This document shows, piece after piece, positions 17,381 to 25,530 of a stretch of 64,000 nucleotides of DNA (the first letter of the stretch is position 1; each line of letters begins with the position of its first letter). The stretch is from contig DUQK01000003.1 in the NCBI GenBank assembly GCA_012837835.1, forward strand, positions 1 to 64,000, written 5' to 3'. Source of the DNA: Christensenellaceae bacterium. GTDB lineage: Bacteria; Bacillota; Clostridia; Christensenellales; Aristaeellaceae. The notes below the pieces were generated by a model. It was not told where the DNA came from. It made no database searches and was given only the letters and a program-made list of their open reading frames with translations. Made by a program: the position numbers and the translations under genes.

Positions 17381-18094
17381 TTGACTAATATTGTAGAAAT
17401 CAAGGAACAGATTTGCGACGTTTGTCACAAGATGTGGCAGCTGGGCTGGGTAGCAGCAAACGACGGAAATATCACCGCTTTATTGGATGACGATACCATT
17501 CTGGTTACTCCCACCGGCATGAGCAAATCCTTCATCACTCCCGAAAAGCTGGTTCGCATTGACCGTGCGGGTAATGTAATTGAAGCAGCTCCCGGTCTGC
17601 GTGCTTCCAGCGAGATTAAGATGCATCTGCGCTGCTACAACAAACGTCCGGATGTGAGGAGTGTTATTCACGCGCATCCCCCGGGAGCCACCGGATTTGC
17701 CTGCGCACACAAGGCTATGGATATGTACAACATGATTGAAGTCGTAGCTGCCATTGGTTCCGTTCCGCTAACCCCATATGGCACTCCCTCCACATATGAA
17801 GTTCCCGATGCCATTGAACCTTATCTGGATCAGCATGATGTAATGCTGCTTGAAAACCACGGCGCATTGGCTGTTGGCAGTGATGTTATCACCGCTTTTT
17901 ACCGTATGGAAAGTTTAGAACTGTGGGCGAAGATTACCATCAACGCTGTAATCTTAGGCGGCAGCATTGATATCAGCCGTCCCAATATCCATAAACTCAT
18001 TGATTTGAGAGGTTACTATCGCATCACCGGACGCCACCCCGGCTATAAAGTGTTCAACCCTGAAGACCCCATCCTTCATAAGAAAGAAGAGTAA
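17381..18094 (+). CDS. fucA: L-fuculose-1-phosphate aldolase (class II aldolase)
   Basis: A 237-residue zinc-dependent aldolase that splits L-fuculose 1-phosphate into dihydroxyacetone phosphate and L-lactaldehyde. The class II aldolase/adducin motifs are present: NDGNIT near residue 27, LVTPTGMSK near 42, ASSEIKMH (catalytic Glu) near 72, the zinc ligands in HAHPP near 92, and ENHGALAVG near 155. A TTG at 17381 is chosen because AAAGAGGA ends 10 bases before it; the GTG at 17372 is only one base away from that site. The kinase gene follows after 2 bases. A related enzyme, rhamnulose-1-phosphate aldolase, is possible, but the fucose isomerase and fucosidase make fuculose the likely substrate. 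Confidence 0.88.
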   Translation: MTNIVEIKEQICDVCHKMWQLGWVAANDGNITALLDDDTILVTPTGMSKSFITPEKLVRIDRAGNVIEAAPGLRASSEIKMHLRCYNKRPDVRSVIHAHPPGATGFACAHKAMDMYNMIEVVAAIGSVPLTPYGTPSTYEVPDAIEPYLDQHDVMLLENHGALAVGSDVITAFYRMESLELWAKITINAVILGGSIDISRPNIHKLIDLRGYYRITGRHPGYKVFNPEDPILHKKEE

Positions 18095-18096
18095 TC

Positions 18097-19515
18097 ATGC
18101 GTACTGTATTGGCGTTTGATTTCGGTGCATCCACCGGCAGAGCGATTCTTGGTAGGTTTGATGGTGAAAAAATTACCTACGAAGAACTGCATCGTTTTGA
18201 TAATATTCCTATTCGTGAGAATAGTCGTCTTGCATGGGATTTCTTTGCGCTGCTTAAAGAAGTGGAAAAAACCATTGAAAAATGTGGTAACACCGATTCC
18301 CTAGCTTTTGACACTTGGGGTGTGGATTACGGTATGCTGACAGAAAATGAGTTTTTGATAAGCCTACCCACTCACTACCGGGATTCCAGAACCAATGGCG
18401 TGCCTGAAAAGGTGTTCAAGCAGATTTCCCCTGAAAAACTGTACATGGCAACCGGTAATCAGATTATGCCCATAAACACCTTGTTCCAATTGATGACAGA
18501 AAACGGAAAATGTTTAGAATCCAAAACCATGCTGTTTATGCCAGATCTGTTTGGCTGGGCACTGTGCGGGAGTCATACTGTGGATAAAACCATTGCGTCC
18601 ACTTCTCAGATGGTTAATCCTCTTAATGGTAACTGGGAACACAGCATTACCGCCTTAACGCCTTTTCCTGTAAGCTTTTTTCCCAAAATAGTGGACTGTG
18701 CAACCATATGTGGTGAGTACAGGGGAATCCCTGTGGTTAAGGTTGCCGGACATGATACACAGTGCGCTGTTGCCGCTATGCCATGGAATGGCGTTGGCGA
18801 AGCTGCTTTTCTGTCCTGTGGCACTTGGTCTTTGATTGGTTGTGAGCTGGATAAGCCTATCCTCACTAAGAAGAGTATGGAAGATGAACTGTCCAACGAA
18901 ATAGGCGCCAATAATCAAATCAATTACCTAAAAAACATCAGCGGTCTGTGGCTAATTCAAGAAATCCGCAGAAATTTCCGTGAAAAAGGCAAGGAATATT
19001 CCTACAATGACATGGAACAGTTAGCTCGTAAAGAGCCCTCATTTACTTGTTTCATTGATCCTGATGCCTCTGAATTTGCTCAACCAGGCGAGATGCCTAA
19101 AAAGATACGCGCTTACTGTGAAAGAACCGGTCAGAGTATTCCTCAAACTGATGGCGCTCTAGTGCGCTGCATTTACGAAAGCCTTTCCATGAAGTACCGT
19201 TATGCTATCGCGCAGATTCAGGAGAACACCGGTAAAAAGTTTGAGCTTCTTCATATGCTGGGTGGCGGCACGAAGGATACCTTCCTGTGCCAGATGACTG
19301 CAGATACCCTAGGTTTCCCTGTACTTGCAGGACCCACGGAGGCAACGGCTCTGGGCAACATCATGATTCAGCTAATTGCACTGGGTGTAATCAAAGATGT
19401 TGCTGAAGGTCGGAAATTAATTCGCAAAACGGAAAAAGTTACTACTTATTATCCTCAGAAGGTAGATATGCTGAATGAGAAATATCGTATTTTTTGTAAA
19501 GCCATTGGCAAATAA
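18097..19515 (+). CDS. FGGY-family sugar kinase, probable L-fuculokinase (RhaB-like sequence)
   Basis: A 472-residue carbohydrate kinase with two actin-like domains that should phosphorylate L-fuculose at C1 with ATP. The N-terminal phosphate loop FDFGASTGRAILGRFDG (residues 7-23) and the AFDTWGVDYGML segment near 70 are typical. GGGTKDTFLCQMTADTLG near 388 is the adenosine-binding region, and CGTWSLIG is near 245. By sequence it falls on the rhamnulokinase side of the family, but its place between fucA and fucI supports L-fuculose as substrate in this operon. The ATG follows the aldolase stop by 2 bases. Confidence 0.85.
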   Translation: MRTVLAFDFGASTGRAILGRFDGEKITYEELHRFDNIPIRENSRLAWDFFALLKEVEKTIEKCGNTDSLAFDTWGVDYGMLTENEFLISLPTHYRDSRTNGVPEKVFKQISPEKLYMATGNQIMPINTLFQLMTENGKCLESKTMLFMPDLFGWALCGSHTVDKTIASTSQMVNPLNGNWEHSITALTPFPVSFFPKIVDCATICGEYRGIPVVKVAGHDTQCAVAAMPWNGVGEAAFLSCGTWSLIGCELDKPILTKKSMEDELSNEIGANNQINYLKNISGLWLIQEIRRNFREKGKEYSYNDMEQLARKEPSFTCFIDPDASEFAQPGEMPKKIRAYCERTGQSIPQTDGALVRCIYESLSMKYRYAIAQIQENTGKKFELLHMLGGGTKDTFLCQMTADTLGFPVLAGPTEATALGNIMIQLIALGVIKDVAEGRKLIRKTEKVTTYYPQKVDMLNEKYRIFCKAIGK

Positions 19516-19549
19516 ACTTAAAATAATCGAAATTTGAAAGGAGTACTGT

Positions 19550-21379
19550 ATGTCAAGAAACAGATATGTTGGTGATTATCCAGTAATTGGTATTCGCCCT
19601 ATCGTCGATGGTCGCAGCGGTCCCCAAATGATGCGTGAATCTTTGGAGCCTATGGTCTGGGCAATGGCTGAAGCTGCAAAGAAACTGTTTGAGGAGAATT
19701 TGTTCTACTCAAACGGTGAACCTGTGAGGGTGGTTATAGCGGATACCTGCATCGGTCGTGTGCCTGAGGCTGCTGCCTGTGCCAATAAATTCAAGAAGGA
19801 AGGCGTTTCTATAACTCTGTCCGTTACCCCCTGCTGGTGCTACGGTTCCGAAACCATGGATATGGATCCCCATACCATTAAAGGTGTCTGGGGTTTTAAC
19901 GGTACTGAGCGTCCCGGTGCTGTGTATTTGGCTGCTGTTCTGGCAGCTCATGCGCAGAAAGGTTTACCTGCCTTCGGTATTTATGGGCATGAGGTGCAGG
20001 ATCGCGATCAGGTTACTAATATTCCGGAGGACGTAAAGGATAAGCTGCTGCGCTTTGGTCGCGCCGCTGTTGCTGTTGCTACCATGCGTGGTAAGTCCTA
20101 CCTGCAGATCGGTTCACAATGTATGGGTATTGCCGGTTCTATTATGAACCAGGATGTGCTTGAAAACTATTTCGGCATGCGTGTAGAATCCGTTGACGAG
20201 GTTGAGATACTGCGCCGTATGGAAGAAGGCATTTATAACGAAAAAGAGTTCCAGAAAGCTTTGGCATGGACAAAGGAGCACTGCAAGGAAGGGCGCGATG
20301 ACAACCCCGAAGAAGTTGAATTCTTGGGCGAAAAGGTTCGTATCAAGTTTACCCCCGAGGAAAAGGAAAAGCAGTGGGAATTTACTGTTAAGATGTACTG
20401 CATTATCAAAGACCTGATGGTTGGCAACCCAAGCCTCCCCGATGCTTTTGCGGAGGAAAAGCTGGGTCACAATGCCATCGCGGGCGGCTTTCAAGGTCAG
20501 CGTCAGTGGACCGACCATTGGCCTAACTGTGACTATCCCGAAGCTCTTCTGAGCTCCACTTTCGACTATGAAGGCGCCCGCGAGCCCTACACCTTGGCTA
20601 CTGAAAACGATATCCTCAATGGTATGTGCATGTTGATGATGCGCCTGCTGACCCACCGTGCACAAATCTTTGCTGATGTACGTACTTACTGGTCCTGTGA
20701 GGCTGTTGAGCGTGTTACCGGCTACAAACTTGAAGACAAAGCGGAAGAAGCCAACGGTATTATCCACTTACTAAATTCCGGTGCAGCTTGCCTTGACGCT
20801 ACCGGTGTCTGCACCGATGAAAACGGCAATGCTATAATGAAACGTTGGTGGGAAGTAACTGAAAATGATATCAAGAAAATGACCGAAGCCACTGTATGGT
20901 GCGAGGCGGGTCAGGACAACTTCCGCGGCGGCGGCTTCTCCAGCCACTACACCACTAAAACCGAAATGCCCTGCACAATGATTCGTATGAATCTGATCAA
21001 GGGATTGGGACCTGTGCTTCAGATTGCTGAGGGATGGACCGTTAACCTGCCTGACGAAGTGTCCGATAATCTGATGGAACGCACTAATCCCACTTGGCCG
21101 TGCACTTGGTTCGCTCCTCGCTGCGATGGTAAAGATGGTTCTCCATTCAAAACCGCTTATGAAGTCATGATGAACTGGGGCGCTAATCACGGTGCGATAT
21201 CCTACGGGCATATCGGCGCTGACCTTATCACCATGTGCTCCATGCTGAGGATTCCTGTCTGCATGCACAACGTTCCCTTGGATGATATTTACCGTCCTGC
21301 CTGCTGGAACGCTTTCGGTATGGACAAGGAAAGCCAAGACTACCGCGCCTGCGCTACCTACGGTCCTCTATATAAGTAA
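19550..21379 (+). CDS. fucI: L-fucose isomerase
   Basis: A 609-residue cytoplasmic manganese-dependent isomerase that converts L-fucose to L-fuculose, the first step of fucose catabolism. It is close to the length of E. coli FucI (591) and shows the family start [15 protein letters not shown], the [15 protein letters not shown] segment near 95, [13 protein letters not shown] near 143 and [19 protein letters not shown] near 183. The C-terminal [25 protein letters not shown] region is also characteristic. AAAGGAG precedes the ATG. It is the last gene of the operon and ends before the hairpin at 21406-21442. The import, hydrolysis, isomerase, kinase and aldolase steps are all encoded here; a lactaldehyde reductase and a mutarotase are not in the window. 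Confidence 0.96.
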   Translation: MSRNRYVGDYPVIGIRPIVDGRSGPQMMRESLEPMVWAMAEAAKKLFEENLFYSNGEPVRVVIADTCIGRVPEAAACANKFKKEGVSITLSVTPCWCYGSETMDMDPHTIKGVWGFNGTERPGAVYLAAVLAAHAQKGLPAFGIYGHEVQDRDQVTNIPEDVKDKLLRFGRAAVAVATMRGKSYLQIGSQCMGIAGSIMNQDVLENYFGMRVESVDEVEILRRMEEGIYNEKEFQKALAWTKEHCKEGRDDNPEEVEFLGEKVRIKFTPEEKEKQWEFTVKMYCIIKDLMVGNPSLPDAFAEEKLGHNAIAGGFQGQRQWTDHWPNCDYPEALLSSTFDYEGAREPYTLATENDILNGMCMLMMRLLTHRAQIFADVRTYWSCEAVERVTGYKLEDKAEEANGIIHLLNSGAACLDATGVCTDENGNAIMKRWWEVTENDIKKMTEATVWCEAGQDNFRGGGFSSHYTTKTEMPCTMIRMNLIKGLGPVLQIAEGWTVNLPDEVSDNLMERTNPTWPCTWFAPRCDGKDGSPFKTAYEVMMNWGANHGAISYGHIGADLITMCSMLRIPVCMHNVPLDDIYRPACWNAFGMDKESQDYRACATYGPLYK

Positions 21380-21405
21380 GCAAAGAATATATTAACATAA
21401 TCATG

Positions 21406-21442
21406 CACCCCCTCTGTTGGCTGTCGTCCAACTTTGGGGGTG
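21406..21442 (+). terminator. Terminator of the fucose operon
   Basis: CACCCCC (21406-21412) pairs with GGGGGTG, with a second inner stem GTTGG/CCAAC. It lies 27 bases after the fucI stop. The T-run is weak. Confidence 0.75.
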
Positions 21443-21465
21443 TAGTTCAAATATCCATCCTTTTA

Positions 21466-21624
21466 ATACTTATCTCAGTTTAAAGCAGCGCATAGATTGC
21501 AGCGAGTTTTTTGATTTGGCGAAGCTTGGCGAAGGAAACATAGTGGCGCTATAGCGCCTTAACAAAGCAAAGACAAATAGGAAAAGGCGCACAAGATAAA
21601 ACTGATTTTATCTGAGATAAGTAT
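21466..21624. repeat. 159-bp inverted-repeat element, copy 2 (most diverged)
   Basis: Same length, orientation and ends (ATAC to GTAT) as the other copies, but with many substitutions. Its outer arms ATACTTATCTCA and TGAGATAAGTAT pair perfectly, whereas copies 3-5 have ATACTAATCTCA and TGAGATTAGTAT, so the outer arm covaries. The centre carries GCGCTATAGCGC, a perfect palindrome absent from the other copies. It lies between fucI and the pyrophosphatase gene. Confidence 0.85.
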
Positions 21625-21675
21625 AATATACTATTCTTCTTAGCAACTTATACTGAAACTCAAGTGTGATAACGA

Positions 21676-21704
21676 TTGACATTATAAATGTAAAAGGGTA
21701 AACT
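21676..21704 (+). promoter_or_regulatory. Promoter of the pyrophosphatase gene
   Basis: TTGACA at 21676-21681, 17-nt spacer, TAAACT at 21699-21704, 20 bases before the ATG with GAAAAGGAG between. Confidence 0.65.
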
Positions 21705-21724
21705 AACCCCGAAAAGGAGAGCGT

Positions 21725-23341
21725 ATGGAACCAATTTTTGTTACAGGACACCGCAACCCGGATACCGATTCCATAGTCGCCGCTATGGCATATGCAGCGC
21801 TGCAGAACGCACTTGGCAATCGGGAATATATACCCGTTCGTCTAGGTGAAGTAAACGACGAAACCCAGCTTGCGCTTGAGCGTTTCGGCTTTGAAGCGCC
21901 AATAAAAATTTCCAACGTAAGAACGCAGGTGCGTGACCTAGATTTTGACCGTCCACCAGTACTTAGCGCCAGATTAACCATACAAGCTGCGTGGAATGTC
22001 TTTACAAACGACACATCACTTTCCGCTTTACCTATGGTAGATGAAAATGACAAACTCTGTGGTCTAGTTACCCGTGGTGATATTGCCGCCTACGATATGA
22101 ATGCTCTTAACAATCGTCATGTTGATTCGGTGCCTATTTTTAACGTGTTGGCAGCTCTTGAAGGCAACGTAGTTAATAACCCCAACAAGCCTATAGACAA
22201 CATATCAGGACAGATTGTTATTACCCTTCCCAGATCTGAAGACAATTCCTATGGCTTAACCAAAGGATGCATTGCTTTTGTCGGCAACCAGCCTGAAGCT
22301 TTTAAGCAGGCTCTTAAAATGAAAGCATCCTGCATAGTACTGTGTCAGGCGGAATATACTAAGGAACTTAGGGAAATGAAACCGGAAATGACAGTCATAT
22401 ACACACCGCTTGAAGCATATCTTGCAGTGAGAATGCTTCACCTTTCGCTTTCTATTTCCAGTATATTACCCAGTACCCGTGTAATCACCTTTTCTCCCGA
22501 TGACTATATAGATGATGTACGCAACAAAGTGCTTGAACATCGCTACCATTCTTACCCTATCGTTGATAAGTCGGGCAATGTACTTGGCAGCCTTTCCCGT
22601 TACCACCTAATTAACCCAAGGCGCAAAAAGGTGGTATTGGTTGACCATAACGAGCTTTCCCAATCCGTTCCCGGGCTTGAGCAAGCAGAAATCATCGCCG
22701 TTATAGACCATCACCGCTTAGCAGACGTTCAAACCTTAAATCCCGTCTATATGCGCAACGAACCTGTAGGCAGTACAAATACCATTATAGGCACAATGTT
22801 CCAGGAAAACGGTCTGGTTCCGCAAAAAAATCTGGCAGGGCTCATGGCAACTGCTATTATTTCCGATACCGTCAGCTTTAAGTCGCCAACCTGTACCCAA
22901 AAAGATATAGACATGGCAAATAGGCTTGCTCGAATTGGCGATGTAGACCTTGATGACATTGCCAACGCTATCTTTAACGCTGCATCTGCAAGTGAGCGCA
23001 CAGTGGAAGAACTTCTGTTTACCGATTATAAGGATTTCCACATTGCCGGCTATACCATAGGCATAGGGCAGGTAACGACTGCTGATTCCAAGAGCGTCCT
23101 AACCCGCAAAAAGGAACTGGTTGAACTGATGGAAAAAACCTTAGAAGAAAATTCAATGGATATGATGCTGCTTATGATTACCGACGTTCTAAAAGAAGGT
23201 ACCGCCCTTTTATATGTCGGCGAAAAAGATATCATCAAACAGGCTTTTAATGTAGAACCGGACAAAAACGAAGTATTCCTTGAAAAAGTAGTTAGCCGTA
23301 AAAAGCAGGTTGTCCCTGCGCTAAGTTTAATGTGGGGTTGA
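21725..23341 (+). CDS. ppaC: Manganese-dependent inorganic pyrophosphatase with CBS and DRTGG regulatory domains
   Basis: A 538-residue family II pyrophosphatase that hydrolyses pyrophosphate to phosphate. The DHH domain opens with TGHRNPDTDSIVAA (residues 6-19, metal ligands His and two Asp) and continues after an insertion with VDHNE near 305 and the DHH-type IDHH near 327. The inserted part, about residues 65-295, holds two CBS repeats with a DRTGG domain between them. In known CBS-PPases this insert binds adenine nucleotides and adjusts activity to energy charge. The C-terminal DHHA2 domain ends the protein (KKQVVPALSLMWG). GGAGAGCGT precedes the ATG. It appears to be a single-gene unit with its own promoter and terminator. 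Confidence 0.95.
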   Translation: MEPIFVTGHRNPDTDSIVAAMAYAALQNALGNREYIPVRLGEVNDETQLALERFGFEAPIKISNVRTQVRDLDFDRPPVLSARLTIQAAWNVFTNDTSLSALPMVDENDKLCGLVTRGDIAAYDMNALNNRHVDSVPIFNVLAALEGNVVNNPNKPIDNISGQIVITLPRSEDNSYGLTKGCIAFVGNQPEAFKQALKMKASCIVLCQAEYTKELREMKPEMTVIYTPLEAYLAVRMLHLSLSISSILPSTRVITFSPDDYIDDVRNKVLEHRYHSYPIVDKSGNVLGSLSRYHLINPRRKKVVLVDHNELSQSVPGLEQAEIIAVIDHHRLADVQTLNPVYMRNEPVGSTNTIIGTMFQENGLVPQKNLAGLMATAIISDTVSFKSPTCTQKDIDMANRLARIGDVDLDDIANAIFNAASASERTVEELLFTDYKDFHIAGYTIGIGQVTTADSKSVLTRKKELVELMEKTLEENSMDMMLLMITDVLKEGTALLYVGEKDIIKQAFNVEPDKNEVFLEKVVSRKKQVVPALSLMWG

Positions 23342-23371
23342 TTATTATTTAATTTTGAAGTAATAAAACTT

Positions 23372-23399
23372 AAAGCGCTCAGAAAAAGGGGCGCTTTTG
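23372..23399 (+). terminator. Terminator of the pyrophosphatase gene
   Basis: AAAGCGC (23372-23378) pairs with GCGCTTT (23391-23397) with a 12-nt loop and a short T-run, 31 bases after the stop. Confidence 0.7.
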
Positions 23400-23450
23400 C
23401 ATATCGATTATTTGTAAATTTAGAATGGGAAAAAGAAATTAATTACCCTG

Positions 23451-23609
23451 ATACTAATCTCAGTTTAAATTAGCGCATAGATTGCAGCGAATTTTTTGAT
23501 TTGGCAAAGCTTTGCGAAGGAAACATAGCGGCGCTATATTGACTGAGCAAAGAAAAGACAAATCGGAAAAGGTGCGCAATATAAAGCTAATTTAGGATGA
23601 GATTAGTAT
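23451..23609. repeat. 159-bp inverted-repeat element, copy 3
   Basis: Differs from copy 5 by one base and from copy 4 by three. Outer arms ATACTAATCTCA and TGAGATTAGTAT pair perfectly. Its right end overlaps the 3' end of the minus-strand gene at 23587-24327 and supplies that gene's last six sense codons and its stop. Confidence 0.88.
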
Positions 23610-24327
23610 GAGTAGGCGGATCATACCACTGGGTAGCAACTGCTTCAAGCACCGCCTGCTGGTGCATTGCGTCAAGGCGCTGGCTGGAATCTCCCCTGCT
23701 AAAGGCAAAATGTATGCAGAAATGACCCGGAAAACCGGATGTTTTGTTGGACTGGTAGCTGTGCGGCATACCGTTCATTGAGGCAGCAAAAACCTCTCCT
23801 TCATAGCGGATTAGTATGGGTCGCCTGTCCCAGCTCCATTTTGGATATGCCTTCTTCATTTCTTCCGTGTCCTCTTTGGTTAGGGGCTCAGCGTCTAAAT
23901 GGCTTTCACCCATCATGCGGTATACAGAAAAGACCGTGCCGCTTCTAACGTCCTTAACTTCAAATACCGCACCAAAGGGTATTAAATCGCTTCCGCCAGC
24001 GTACCACTCCGGCACTTGGGTATCTCCCGGCACTGGCTTGGGCTTTCGGAAAAGCACAAGCAGTGTATCCATGTCCGCAACGCCTGTAACCCTAATACCA
24101 TTTTGCGCCTGAAATACCGCTACAGCACTTCTGGTTGATTCATCATATACTGCAGAGTCCGCGCCTTCTTGTAGAAGGGCAGCTTCTATAAGCTTTTTTT
24201 GTAGCAGCTTAACTTGGCTGCCCTGTTCGCCCGGCTTAGTTGGCTTAGGAAAGGCACTCCCTGCAAGCGATATACGCGGCAAGAAAAGCAAAATAACGAG
24301 CAGCAACCCTGACAAAATACGTTTCAT
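23587..24327 (-). CDS. Secreted peptidoglycan-binding-domain protein of unknown catalytic role
   Basis: A 246-residue exported protein. Residues 1-22 are a signal peptide, about 30-90 a PG_binding_1 domain (GEQGSQVKLLQKKLIEAALL, then AVAVFQAQNGIRVTGVAD), and about 105-235 a conserved domain with MNGMPHSYQ and GFPGHFCIHFAFSRGD. That His-x-Cys-x-His cluster recurs, in my recollection, in clostridial cell-wall proteins and may be catalytic or metal binding; its function is not assigned. It overlaps the upstream gene by 4 bases (ATGA), so the two secreted proteins are co-translated. The final residues TNLILN and the stop codon are encoded inside repeat copy 3, so the original C-terminus has been replaced. 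Confidence 0.8.
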   Translation of the reverse strand: MKRILSGLLLVILLFLPRISLAGSAFPKPTKPGEQGSQVKLLQKKLIEAALLQEGADSAVYDESTRSAVAVFQAQNGIRVTGVADMDTLLVLFRKPKPVPGDTQVPEWYAGGSDLIPFGAVFEVKDVRSGTVFSVYRMMGESHLDAEPLTKEDTEEMKKAYPKWSWDRRPILIRYEGEVFAASMNGMPHSYQSNKTSGFPGHFCIHFAFSRGDSSQRLDAMHQQAVLEAVATQWYDPPTHTNLILN

Positions 24328-25280
24328 GGAATAATCTCGCTATTAGGGTCAAACCAGAGGGGCTTAGCAGACTGAGGCTGGTATACCAAAAGGGGCTCGT
24401 CCCCTTTGTCAATTATGCAGGAGAGTATAGCCACGTACTCTGTGCCCTCGTAAATAGTTTGAAGATAGCTTGTAGGGTTTATAAGGAAATGTTGGCGGTA
24501 TTCCCTGCCATCAGCACTTACAAAACGAAAATCTTGCTGGCTTATAGGTGCTCTGCCGTTGGGCGCAGCTACCGCCTTTACCCTAAGCCATATTAAAAAG
24601 TATTCTTGCTTCTTTAAGGGCGTTATATTGTATTTACTCATTCCCTTTACCAGCTTCTCAGCCCCCGAACCACGTTTCACTGAGGTAATCTCAAATTCAA
24701 AATCCGCATAATCCGACCATACAGTGCCCTCATAATAAACGGATACATTGTTTTTTACCGGATTTTCTCTAGTAGCAACAAGTTGTTTTTCCTCCTTAGG
24801 GGCAAGGACAACCAGATCCGCCTGTACACAGGGCTTACCTGAAATAATGGGCGCTTCATTGGAATAGGCGCTTATGCCAAAGAATGTGCCATACACGGTT
24901 ACAGTATCCCCCGGAATAAATCTGTGTTCATCTAAAGGTTGGTCATAGTCCACCAGAAAAATCATCCTAGGGTTGTTTTTCAGCGAGATAAGATAGTAAA
25001 AAGATTGATGGCTTGAAAGCTGTATGCTTAATATGTCCCCGGTTAAGCGTACCTTGTCTTCCATCTTATCATCGGGGGACCTATAGTAACCCTCGCCATC
25101 AAGCACATCTAGGTAGCCCCGTTCATCCGGAAGCTGCCGTATGCGCATCTGCGCATCCGCTTCATTTCTAAGCGCTTTAAGTTCATCCAAAGTCATTTTA
25201 GATAGGTCTGTGTCCTGCATAGCAGAAGCACAAAGCGGCAGTATAAGCAGCAAACATAAAATTAAAAATTTCTTTATCAT
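24324..25280 (-). CDS. Secreted protein of unknown function
   Basis: A 318-residue exported protein that I do not recognise as a named family. Residues 1-19 (MIKKFLILCLLLILPLCAS) form a signal peptide. A coiled segment with DLSKMTLDELKALRNEADAQM follows, a motif common before domains of small secreted Bacillota proteins. Then comes an OB-fold-like stretch (GDTVTVYGTFFGIS near residue 130) and a C-terminal beta-rich region (about 200-310). The ATG at 25280 is chosen because it starts the signal peptide and has GAGG upstream; a longer start would add 21 polar residues. It is first in a two-gene operon with the peptidoglycan-binding protein, behind the promoter at 25334-25362, so a cell-envelope role is the best guess. 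Confidence 0.75.
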   Translation of the reverse strand: MIKKFLILCLLLILPLCASAMQDTDLSKMTLDELKALRNEADAQMRIRQLPDERGYLDVLDGEGYYRSPDDKMEDKVRLTGDILSIQLSSHQSFYYLISLKNNPRMIFLVDYDQPLDEHRFIPGDTVTVYGTFFGISAYSNEAPIISGKPCVQADLVVLAPKEEKQLVATRENPVKNNVSVYYEGTVWSDYADFEFEITSVKRGSGAEKLVKGMSKYNITPLKKQEYFLIWLRVKAVAAPNGRAPISQQDFRFVSADGREYRQHFLINPTSYLQTIYEGTEYVAILSCIIDKGDEPLLVYQPQSAKPLWFDPNSEIIP

Positions 25281-25333
25281 ATGAGCCTCACTTTCACGGT
25301 AAGATTGAATGTGCGGTTTACTAGGATAAAAAA

Positions 25334-25362
25334 AGTATAACAAAGCACCTGTGAAAATTCAA
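25334..25362 (-). promoter_or_regulatory. Promoter of the secreted-protein pair
   Basis: On the minus strand: TTGAAT (25362-25357), 17-nt spacer, TATACT (25339-25334). Confidence 0.7.
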
Positions 25363-25455
25363 GCGCTAAAGATATACTTGCCGCAATGTATTTATTATAC
25401 AGCCCCTTGGATATTAGGTATTTGGTTGTTAACATTGCACTATTTTGGTACCTAT

Positions 25456-25503
25456 CTTGACATAGAGGCTGCATTATTATACTATATGATGGTGTATTAT
25501 ACA
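25456..25503 (+). promoter_or_regulatory. Promoter and operator-like palindrome of peptide-binding protein 1
   Basis: TTGACA (25456-25461), 17-nt spacer, TACTAT (25479-25484), then six bases and the palindrome GTGTATTATACAC (25491-25503) over the expected transcription start. The promoter at 37102 has the same boxes, spacing and palindrome at identical relative positions. Confidence 0.75.
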
Positions 25504-25530
25504 CAAAATTAATTTACAGGAGGAGAGATT

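Noticed and set aside
21444..21452. AGTTCAAAT, also in the T-arm of tRNA-Ser(GCT) at 10423-10431, as a possible attachment-site repeat bounding the fucose module
   Set aside because: Nine bases is within chance, the match does not extend through the tRNA 3' end, and no integrase is present.
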